Source: Actinomycetota bacterium
GTDB lineage: Bacteria; Actinomycetota; Actinomycetes; Actinomycetales; Angustibacteraceae
Assembly (NCBI GenBank): GCA_014377795.1
Contig: JACMOY010000167.1
Location: 1-5,328, forward strand
Length of the DNA stretch: 5,328 nucleotides
Direction: 5' to 3'
How positions within the stretch are numbered: position 1 is the first letter of the stretch; the number at the start of each line of letters is the position of its first letter. This document shows positions 1-5,328 of the stretch, piece after piece. The notes below the pieces were generated by a model. The model saw nothing but the letters and a program-made list of their open reading frames with translations, ran no database searches and was not told the origin of the DNA. Both the position numbers and the translations under genes were made by a program.

Positions 1-1
1 G

Positions 2-1705
2 GAGGACACCGTCGAGGCGGTCGAGCGCGTCGCGTCCGACGGCAGCGTGGTGATCGAGCTCGCTGAGGACGCGGTCCGCGTGCAGCTGCGGCGCCTGCGC
101 GACAACGGGGTCCTAGCCTTGGCCGTGAGCCTCATCAACTCGTTCGCCAACCCCGACCACGAGCGGGCGATCGGGGCCATCGCGGCGCAGGAGCTGCCGG
201 GCGTGCCCGTGTCACTGTCCTCGACCGTCCTGCCCGAGCTGCGCGAGTACGAGCGCACCCTCACCACGGTCGCCAACAGCTACGTCCTCCCGCAGGTCGG
301 CCGGTACGTGGCCAACCTCGCGGACCAGCTGCACGAGAACGGGATCGACGCCGCGCTGTCGATCCTGCGCAGTGACGGTGGCCTGGCCAGCGCATCCGTT
401 GCTGCTGCGAATCCGGTGTCGTTGCTGCTGTCCGGGCCCGCGGGCGGTGTCGCCGGTGCGGTGTGGGCGGCCGACCAGGCAGGTTTTCACGACTTCCTGA
501 CGTTCGACATGGGCGGCACCTCGACCGACGTCGCACTGGTGCAGGGTTCCAAACCGCGCATCGGTCGTGAGACCTCGGTGGGCGACCTCAAGGTCAGGGC
601 GTCGTCGGTGGACGTGCGTAGCGTCGGGGCGGGGGGCGGGTCGATAGCTCACGTCCCGCCGCTCACCCAGGCGCTGCGGGTGGGGCCGCAGAGCGCCGGA
701 GCGGAGCCCGGCCCGGCGGCGTACGGCCACGGCGGAACCGCGCCGACGGCCCCCGACCCCAACGTCGCCCTCGGCTACCTGCCGACCGAGCTGGCCGGCG
801 GTGAGATCAGCCTGGACCGGGCAGCCGCCCGCGAGGCGGTGGCGACGATCAGCGCCGCCACCGAGCTCGGCAGCGTCGAGGCAGCCGCCGCCGGCATCAT
901 CGACATCGTCAACGAGAACATGCTGGGGGCGCTGCGGCTGGTCTCGGTGCAGCAGGGCTTCGACCCCCGCGACTTCGCGCGCGTCGCGTTCGGTGCCGCC
1001 GGGGCGCGGGGCGCCAACGCCCTCGGGAGGCTGACCGGCGCGTGGCCGGTGATCATCCCCCCCTCACCCGGGGTGCTGTGCGCCTACGGCGACGCGACCA
1101 CCAGCGTGCGCGACGAGGCTGCCCGCACCTACATCCGCGCGTTCTCGGACCTGACCGACCTCGAGCTGCGCGGGGTGCTGGACGAGCTGGCGGCCACGGC
1201 GCGCGAGACGCTCGTGGGCCAGGGGGTGCCGCCGGAGGTGCAGACGGTCAGCTACCAGGTCGACCTGCGGTACCACGGTCAGGGGTTCGAGATCCCGGTC
1301 GAGGTCGACATCACCTCCTTCGACCGCCCGGACGGCGGCCTCGGCGCGCTTCGCACCGCGTTCGACACCGAGCACGAGCGGCTGTTCTCGTTCCTGCTCG
1401 ACAACGAGCAGGAGCTGGTCAACGTGCGCGCTGCAGCGAGCGGTCCCCGGCCCGACGTCGCGGCGCCGGCGCTGCCCCAGGGTGACGGCGACCCCGCGCT
1501 CGCCCTGCGCACCACCACCCGGGTGTGGGTCGACGGCGGCGAGGTCGACGCCGACGTCTACGACCGGGTCAGGCTGCGGGCGGACGACGTCGTCCGTGGT
1601 CCCGCGATCGTGACCGAGATGGATTCGACCACCCTGGTACTTCCTGGCCACGCCGCGACGGTGCACGCCAACGGAAGCCTGTTGATCCGCCCGATGGAGG
1701 GATGA
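2..1705 (+). CDS. hyuA: Hydantoinase/oxoprolinase subunit A (5'-truncated by window edge)
   Basis: This is the A subunit of an ATP-dependent hydantoinase/5-oxoprolinase-type enzyme, the nucleotide-binding partner that activates a cyclic amide for ring opening with the B subunit in the cytoplasm. The frame is open from position 2, so the true start lies upstream. About 567 residues are visible; from usual family length (near 690) I estimate 115-130 are missing, including the N-terminal DxGGTFTD motif. Visible landmarks are ANPDHE (about 143-160), GPAGGVAGA (434-460), the second phosphate-type motif DMGGTSTD (506-529), SVGAGGGSIA (620-649), PGPAAYGHGGT (707-739) and PPSPGVLCAYGDATT (1061-1105). 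After about 1130 comes the C-terminal hydantoinase A domain. Oddity: the usual FGGAGPLHANALG block reads FGAAGARGANALG (989-1027) with no frame break. The stop lies 3 nt before the B subunit start. The relatives acetone or acetophenone carboxylase and caprolactamase share this fold, so the substrate is inferred. Confidence 0.9.
   Translation, partial: EDTVEAVERVASDGSVVIELAEDAVRVQLRRLRDNGVLALAVSLINSFANPDHERAIGAIAAQELPGVPVSLSSTVLPELREYERTLTTVANSYVLPQVGRYVANLADQLHENGIDAALSILRSDGGLASASVAAANPVSLLLSGPAGGVAGAVWAADQAGFHDFLTFDMGGTSTDVALVQGSKPRIGRETSVGDLKVRASSVDVRSVGAGGGSIAHVPPLTQALRVGPQSAGAEPGPAAYGHGGTAPTAPDPNVALGYLPTELAGGEISLDRAAAREAVATISAATELGSVEAAAAGIIDIVNENMLGALRLVSVQQGFDPRDFARVAFGAAGARGANALGRLTGAWPVIIPPSPGVLCAYGDATTSVRDEAARTYIRAFSDLTDLELRGVLDELAATARETLVGQGVPPEVQTVSYQVDLRYHGQGFEIPVEVDITSFDRPDGGLGALRTAFDTEHERLFSFLLDNEQELVNVRAAASGPRPDVAAPALPQGDGDPALALRTTTRVWVDGGEVDADVYDRVRLRADDVVRGPAIVTEMDSTTLVLPGHAATVHANGSLLIRPMEG
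1696..1701 (+). promoter_or_regulatory. Shine-Dalgarno site for hyuB
   Basis: GGAGGG lies 7 nt before the GTG at 1709, ideal spacing for ribosome binding. It sits within the last codons of the A subunit gene. It fixes GTG 1709 as the B subunit start, since the ATGs at 1694 and 1702 are both in other frames than the B subunit. Confidence 0.8.
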
Positions 1706-1708
1706 GCC

Positions 1709-3580
1709 GTGGCACAGGTCATCGAGACGACAACCGCACCGCTCGGACGCGTCGACGTCGACGTCGTGACGCTCGACCTGATCGAGAACGCGTTGCGCAA
1801 CGCGCGCTTCGAGATGGACGAGGTGCTGTTGCGCACGGCGCTGTCGCCGGGCATCCGCGAGCAGCACGACGAGTTCCCGCTGATCGGCGACCCGGACGGC
1901 AAGATGGTGGTCGGGCAGTTCGGGTTGTCGATCCCCGACTTCCTGGACAACTTCGACGGGACGGTCGAGGAGGGCGACGTCCTGCTGACGTCCGACCCGT
2001 ACTCGTGCGGCGCGGCCATCAGCCACGCCAACGACTGGCTGGTCGTCATGCCGATCTTCGTGGACGGACGGGTCGTCGGGTGGTCGTCGATGTTCGGCCA
2101 CATGTCTGACGTGGGCGGCAAGTCGGCCTCGTCGATGCCTACCGACGCGAAGACCATCTTCGAAGAGGGTGTGGTGATCCCGCCCTTCAAGCTCTACAGC
2201 AAGGGTGTGCTGGCGTCGGACTCGCTGCGCATCATCTTGAACCAGGTGCGCAAGCCCGACTGGAACCGCGCTGACCTGAACGGCATCGTGGCCGCGTGCC
2301 GCACAGCGAGCCGGCGCGTCCAGGAGCTGTGTGCTCGCTTCGGTGTCGAGACGTACGTCTCGGCGCTGGACGCTCTGCTGGCCCGCAACTACCGGGCGAT
2401 GAAGACGTTGCTGCACATGATTTTCGAAGAGGGCCGGACCCTGTCGTTCACCGACTACATCTGTGACGACGGCGTCGGGTACGGCCCGTACGAGCTGAGG
2501 CTGGCATTGACCCGCACCGGCGACAAGGTGCACCTGGACTTCACCGGCAGCGCGCCGCAGGCGCGCGGACCCATCAACTACTACATCAACGAGAACCTGG
2601 TCAGGATGTTCTTCGGCATCTACATGATCACCGTCGCCGACCCGCAGATCCTGTGGAACGACGGGTTCTACCCGCTGATCGACGTGACTATCCCGGACGA
2701 CTCCTTCTGGAAACCCCGGTACCCGGCCGCCCTGAACGCCCGCAACCACGGCATCGGACGGGTCTTCGACCTGTTCGGGGGTCTGCTCGGCCAGACCAAC
2801 CCCGACCTGCTGAACGCCGCGGGCTTCTCGTCGTCCCCGCACTTCATGTACTCGGGCACCTACGGCGAGGGCGAGCGCAAGGGAGAGTGGTTCCAGCTCT
2901 ACTCGATCGGCTTCGGGGGTATCCCCGGGCGCCCGATCGGGGACGGACCGGACGGGCACTCGCTGTGGCCCAGCTTCGTCAACATCCCCTGCGAGTACCT
3001 CGAGTCCTACTACCCGATGCGGATCGAGCTGTGGGAGACCGTCGCGGACTCCGGCGGCGCCGGCCTGCACCGTGGTGGCAACGGCGTCGACGTCGCGTAC
3101 CGGTTCCTCGAGCCGGGCACGATCTCGATCCACGACGACCGCTGGCTCACCTACCCCTGGGGCGTCAACGGCGGCAAGCCGGGAGCACGTGGGCGCAAGC
3201 TGTTGCAGCGCAAAGACGGCAGCACGCAGGTTCTGGGCAGCAAGGTGCACGACGTCGTCGTCGAAGAGGGCGACCTGCTGCACTTCGTGACCTGGGGCGG
3301 GGGTGGCTGGGGCGATCCGCTGGCCCGCGACCCCGAGCTGGTGGCGCTGGAGGTGCGTCGGGGGCTGGTCACCGCCGCGGGGGCTCGCCTCTACGGCGTG
3401 GTCATGAGCGAGGACGGTGCGATCGACGGTGCCGCGACCGAGGACCTGCGCACGAGCATGCGAGCCGGCCGCGTCGAACCACTGCCCACCTTCGACATGG
3501 GCCCCCCGATGGAGACCATCTTGGCCAACGCGCTGGTCGAGACGGGGCTGCCCGCGCCCCGTCCGCCCGTGCCCTTGTGA
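1709..3580 (+). CDS. hyuB: Hydantoinase/oxoprolinase subunit B, complete
   Basis: This is the B subunit of the same ATP-dependent hydantoinase-type enzyme, complete at 623 residues, at the upper end of the family's usual length. The GTG start at 1709 is supported by GGAGGG 7 nt upstream. Residues 17-30 begin the domain (DVVTLDLIENALRN), followed by IREQHDEFPLIGD (49-61). TSDPYSCGAAISHANDW (94-110) carries an HxxD pair at H106/D109, and HMSDVGG (131-137) carries a second at H131/D134. Such pairs fit the probable metal-binding site of this family. Later landmarks are LDFTGSAPQARGPIN (276-290), PCEYLESYYPMRIELWE (427-443), DSGGAGLHRGGNG (447-459), YPWGVNGGKPG (482-492) and the C-terminal GGGGWGDPLARDPE (530-543) that typifies HyuB. 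No frameshift is seen. The gene overlaps the next one by 4 nt, implying translational coupling and a shared pathway. Hydantoin, N-methylhydantoin, oxoproline or a lactam are possible substrates; the downstream amidase favours a hydantoin. Confidence 0.93.
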   Translation: MAQVIETTTAPLGRVDVDVVTLDLIENALRNARFEMDEVLLRTALSPGIREQHDEFPLIGDPDGKMVVGQFGLSIPDFLDNFDGTVEEGDVLLTSDPYSCGAAISHANDWLVVMPIFVDGRVVGWSSMFGHMSDVGGKSASSMPTDAKTIFEEGVVIPPFKLYSKGVLASDSLRIILNQVRKPDWNRADLNGIVAACRTASRRVQELCARFGVETYVSALDALLARNYRAMKTLLHMIFEEGRTLSFTDYICDDGVGYGPYELRLALTRTGDKVHLDFTGSAPQARGPINYYINENLVRMFFGIYMITVADPQILWNDGFYPLIDVTIPDDSFWKPRYPAALNARNHGIGRVFDLFGGLLGQTNPDLLNAAGFSSSPHFMYSGTYGEGERKGEWFQLYSIGFGGIPGRPIGDGPDGHSLWPSFVNIPCEYLESYYPMRIELWETVADSGGAGLHRGGNGVDVAYRFLEPGTISIHDDRWLTYPWGVNGGKPGARGRKLLQRKDGSTQVLGSKVHDVVVEEGDLLHFVTWGGGGWGDPLARDPELVALEVRRGLVTAAGARLYGVVMSEDGAIDGAATEDLRTSMRAGRVEPLPTFDMGPPMETILANALVETGLPAPRPPVPL

Positions 3581-4212
3581 GTGCGGCGGCGGTGACCGGC
3601 TTCGGGGAGCACCTGCAGCCTGGTCGCCGCCCGGCGCTGCTGCTGGTCGACCTGGTGCAGGCGTACTTCACCCCGGGATCGGAGCTGTACCTGGACGACC
3701 ACGGCGTGCTGGACGTGGCCCACCGGCTGCTCACCGCTGCCCGAGCGGCGCAGGTGCCGGTGATCCACACCCAGGTGCGGTACGCCGTCGGCGGGCTGGA
3801 CGGGGGCGTGTTCTTCCGGAAGGTGGGCGCGCTGCGCCATCTCGTCGCCGGCTCCGCGCTGGGCGACCCTGTGCCGCTGGTGGCCCCCGGTCCCGGCGAG
3901 CTCGTCGTCGTCAAGCAGTACGCCAGCGCGTTCTTCGGCACGTCACTGGCGTCGACGCTCACGGCGCTGCGGGTCGACACGCTGCTGGTCGCCGGGGTCA
4001 GCACCAGTGGCTGCGTGCGCGCGACCGCCGTCGACGCCTGCCAGCACGGGTTCATCCCCCTGGTGGTGCGCGAGGCCGTCGCGGACCGCGACCCCGCCGT
4101 GCACGACGCGAACCTGTTCGACCTGCAGGCCAAGTACGCCGAGGTCGTCGATGCGGAGGTAGCCGAGGCGTACCTGGCCTCGCTGGGACCAGCGGCTCGA
4201 GGGGTCGACTAA
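3577..4212 (+). CDS. Isochorismatase-fold cysteine hydrolase, N-carbamoylsarcosine amidase-like
   Basis: A 211-residue cytoplasmic cysteine amidohydrolase of the isochorismatase superfamily. The catalytic triad is visible: Asp25 in LLLVDLVQAYF, Lys113 in VVVKQYASAFFGT and Cys146 in GVSTSGCVRAT. The Lys-to-Cys spacing of 33 equals that of Arthrobacter N-carbamoylsarcosine amidase as I remember its triad (Asp51, Lys144, Cys177). The C-terminal block DRDPAVHDANLFDLQAKYAEV (170-190) also resembles that enzyme and offers Arg171 as a possible carboxylate contact. The likely reaction is hydrolysis of an N-carbamoyl amino acid to the amino acid, CO2 and ammonia, the step after hydantoin ring opening by HyuAB. 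GTG 3577 is chosen because it overlaps the hyuB stop as GTGA. No Shine-Dalgarno is evident, so translation probably depends on coupling; GTG 3592 is an alternative start. A maleamate or other ureido/amide hydrolase cannot be excluded. Confidence 0.88.
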   Translation: MSAAAVTGFGEHLQPGRRPALLLVDLVQAYFTPGSELYLDDHGVLDVAHRLLTAARAAQVPVIHTQVRYAVGGLDGGVFFRKVGALRHLVAGSALGDPVPLVAPGPGELVVVKQYASAFFGTSLASTLTALRVDTLLVAGVSTSGCVRATAVDACQHGFIPLVVREAVADRDPAVHDANLFDLQAKYAEVVDAEVAEAYLASLGPAARGVD

Positions 4213-4215
4213 CCT
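4210..4215 (+). promoter_or_regulatory. Candidate -10 element of a leaderless promoter
   Basis: TAACCT matches the actinobacterial -10 pattern TANNNT. It lies exactly at -12 to -7 if transcription starts on the A of the ATG at 4222, the geometry of leaderless mRNAs. Its first three bases are the TAA stop of the upstream hydrolase gene. No good -35 is seen; GGGACC at 4185-4190 is only a weak match. The lack of a Shine-Dalgarno before 4222 supports the reading. Confidence 0.45.
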
Positions 4216-4221
4216 CACCCC

Positions 4222-4503
4222 ATGGGCAAAGTGGACGACCAGAGGGCCATGCGCGAGGCCAAGTACGCCTCCCGCCAGCGGAGTGCGGCCGGGTCAGTGC
4301 CCGCCACACCGCCGAGGGCCGCGGCTGCCCGAACCAGGCCGACCCGCCTCGCGCACGAGGCCGACGCGCCTGCCAAGAGGGTGCCTGCGCCCGCGCCCCA
4401 GGCCTCCGACGAGCTGTGCGGTCATCGCAGCATCGGCAACAAGAGCTGCAGCCGCGAGAAGGGGCACCAGGCGAACGGCACCAAGAACCACCGCTACGGC
4501 TGA
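4222..4503 (+). CDS. Small basic protein with C-terminal Cys/His cluster, function unknown
   Basis: A 93-residue protein that I cannot assign a function, although its ends look like those of short hypothetical proteins common in actinobacteria. The N-terminus (MGKVDDQRAMREAKYASRQR, 1-20) is charged and probably helical. Residues 21-62 are a low-complexity Ala/Pro/Arg linker, expected to be disordered. The C-terminus (about 65-93) contains C66, H68, C76, H82 and H90, a C-x-H-x7-C-x5-H-x7-H arrangement that could bind a metal such as zinc, within LCGHRSIGNKSCSREKGH and KNHRY. No signal peptide or membrane segment is present. It begins 9 nt after the hydrolase stop but has no Shine-Dalgarno; a TANNNT hexamer at the right distance suggests leaderless expression independent of the catabolic operon. 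The conserved-looking ends flanking a variable linker argue for a real gene. A role in nucleic acid binding is only a guess. Confidence 0.75.
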   Translation: MGKVDDQRAMREAKYASRQRSAAGSVPATPPRAAAARTRPTRLAHEADAPAKRVPAPAPQASDELCGHRSIGNKSCSREKGHQANGTKNHRYG

Positions 4504-4763
4504 GTGCTCGGGGCCCCTCGTCAGTGGCCCAGCGGGTGCGGCGGGTGCCCGGCGGACAGCACGAACCGGTCGCGCCACGACACGTGGTCCGGTGCGGTGA
4601 GCTCCCGCAGCGGGCGTGCCAGCTCTTCACGACGGCGTCACCGCCCACCGCGCCCGGCGTCGTCGACCAGGACGGCACCGCGATGTGGTGGGGCCCTTCG
4701 GCGGGCCGCGTCAACGGGCCGGTCGCGGTAGCCGCTGACGGTGCGGCCCGGCACACTGTCCCG
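4504..4763. other. 260-nt gap with ambiguous coding signal, possible minus-strand remnant
   Basis: No confident gene. On the minus strand, the 35 codons from 4628 down to 4524 (stop at 4523-4521) have G or C at 32 of 35 third positions and about half of second positions, a typical coding profile for this genome. The peptide contains PDHVSWRDRFVLSAGHPPHP. That frame is closed upstream by TGA at 4640-4638. Just upstream, another minus frame (about 4763-4626) is open and contains EGPHHIAVP and GAVGGDAVVK, so a single frameshift near 4630 would join them into a protein of roughly 78 residues. Against this, the plus frame continuous with the next gene is also open here and its composition is nearly as coding-like, with an in-frame ATG at 4683. 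A short hairpin (4692-4696 with 4703-4707, loop TTCGGC) has no T-tract. I see no terminator or operator. Confidence 0.3.
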
Positions 4764-5328
4764 ATGGACGACGCCCAGACCACCACCTCGGGTCCACCGA
4801 GCCCGCTGACCGACCGGCCGTGGCTGGCCAGCTACGCCGAGGGCGTGCCGGCCGAGGTCGAGCTGCCCGCGGACTCGCTGCCGCAGATGCTCGCCGACAG
4901 CGCTGCCCGCTACGGCTCGCGGGTGGCCCTGGACTTCTTCGGGGCCACCACGAGCTACGCCGAGCTCGGCGTGCTGGTCGAGCGCGCAGCGCAGGCGCTG
5001 CGCGGCCTCGGGGTCGGCGCCGGCGACCGGGTGGCGATCGCGCTGCCGAACTGCCCGCAGCACGTCGTCGCCTTCTACGCCGCGCTGCGCCTGGGTGCCG
5101 TCGTCGTCGAGCACAACCCGCTCTACACGCGCGGCGAGCTCGAGCACCAGCTGGCCGACTGCGGCGCTCAGGTGGTGGTGTGCTGGGACAAGATCGCCCC
5201 CGTCGTCGACGGCCTGCGGGCCACCACGTCGGTCACCTCCGTCGTGCCCGTCGACCTCACGACCGAGCTGCCGCGGGCCATGCGGATCAAGCTGCGGCTG
5301 CCGATCGCCAAGGCCCGCACGGCTCGCA
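4764..5328 (+). CDS. fadD: Long-chain acyl-CoA synthetase (AMP-forming), N-terminal part
   Basis: The first 188 codons of an ANL-superfamily adenylate-forming enzyme, cut by the right window edge. Full enzymes activate a fatty acid with ATP to an acyl-adenylate and then transfer it to CoA. N-terminal subdomain landmarks are PWLASYAEGVPAEVELP (19-35), RVALDFFGATTSYAEL (53-68), GLGVGAGDRVAIALPNCPQH (81-100), FYAALRLGAVVVEHNPLYT (104-122) and ELEHQLADCGAQVVV (125-139). HNPLYT and the basic stretch RAMRIKLRLPIAKARTAR (171-188) are typical of actinobacterial FadD proteins. The YTSGTTGxPKG P-loop is outside the window, so activity and chain-length preference cannot be judged. ATG 4764 is preferred because family members begin about 20 residues before the PW..SY block. 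It has no Shine-Dalgarno. An in-frame ATG at 4683, preceded by AGGA at 4669-4672, would add 27 residues with no family-like sequence. No visible functional link to the upstream operon. Confidence 0.88.
   Translation, partial: MDDAQTTTSGPPSPLTDRPWLASYAEGVPAEVELPADSLPQMLADSAARYGSRVALDFFGATTSYAELGVLVERAAQALRGLGVGAGDRVAIALPNCPQHVVAFYAALRLGAVVVEHNPLYTRGELEHQLADCGAQVVVCWDKIAPVVDGLRATTSVTSVVPVDLTTELPRAMRIKLRLPIAKARTAR

Noticed and set aside
1057..1063. Run of seven C in hyuA as a possible slippage or phase-variation site
   Set aside because: It encodes part of the conserved IIPPSPGV block and the frame is intact on both sides; short C runs are expected at this GC content.
1751..1762. Tandem GTCGAC repeat near the start of hyuB
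   Set aside because: It simply encodes Val-Asp-Val-Asp with preferred codons in the coding frame; no operator role is supported.
1064..3283. A 739-codon open frame on the minus strand antisense to hyuA and hyuB
   Set aside because: Both sense genes use the same register (codon starts at positions leaving remainder 2 modulo 3), so an aligned antisense frame is closed only by sense TTA, CTA or TCA codons, which are rare at this GC content. The peptide is Arg/Val/Asp/Gln-rich and resembles no family I know, while the plus-strand genes carry clear family motifs.
2653..3576. Upstream open extension of the cysteine hydrolase frame into hyuB
   Set aside because: It overlaps the hyuB coding sequence, its translation is Arg-rich and family-unlike, and the GTGA overlap at 3577 gives a standard coupled start that matches the expected N-terminus.
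4510..4517. GGGGCCCC palindrome just after the small gene as a terminator between convergent units
   Set aside because: It has no loop, no extended stem and no T-tract, so it cannot be supported as a terminator.
4691..4707. Short hairpin GGCCC/GGGCC as a transcription terminator
   Set aside because: The stem is only 5 bp with no following T-tract, and such palindromes are common in GC-rich DNA.
4638..5147. A 169-codon minus-strand frame opposite fadD
   Set aside because: It is in codon register antisense to the FadD coding sequence, which has clear family motifs, and its composition is that of an antisense shadow. Only the gap portion below 4764 is discussed as a possible remnant.

Overview
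The window is GC-rich (roughly 70% by eye) and has the codon pattern of a high-GC actinobacterium: nearly every third codon position is G or C, GTG starts are used, genes are tightly packed, and at least one gene appears to be leaderless. I infer an Actinomycetota chromosome and cannot name a genus from sequence alone. I see no mobile element, CRISPR array, tRNA or rRNA.

Positions 2-4212 hold a co-directional three-gene catabolic operon on the plus strand. It contains the 3' part of a hydantoinase/oxoprolinase A-type subunit (hyuA-like, cut by the left window edge), a complete B-type subunit (hyuB-like), and a complete cysteine hydrolase of the isochorismatase fold that most resembles N-carbamoylsarcosine amidase. 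hyuA and hyuB are 3 nt apart, with a strong Shine-Dalgarno inside the hyuA end. hyuB and the hydrolase overlap by 4 nt (GTGA). The simplest joint role is ATP-dependent opening of a cyclic amide such as N-methylhydantoin or a related hydantoin or lactam by HyuAB, followed by hydrolysis of the carbamoyl (ureido) product to an amino acid, CO2 and ammonia. The exact substrate is not proven by the sequence.

Positions 4222-4503 encode a 93-residue basic protein of unknown function. It has a conserved-looking N-terminus, a Pro/Ala-rich linker and a C-terminal Cys/His cluster. It has no Shine-Dalgarno, but a TANNNT hexamer sits exactly at -12 to -7 of its ATG, so it is probably a leaderless, separately transcribed gene.

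Positions 4504-4763 (260 nt) have no confident gene. The minus-strand stretch 4521-4637 shows coding-like base composition and may be the end of a short or decayed reverse gene. From 4764 to the right edge runs the first 188 codons of an acyl-CoA synthetase (FadD-like), whose catalytic P-loop lies beyond the window.

Nothing here is clearly a new system. The points most worth a second look are an altered, normally near-invariant motif in the HyuA subunit, the probable leaderless promoter built over a stop codon, the small Cys/His protein, and the ambiguous 260-nt gap.
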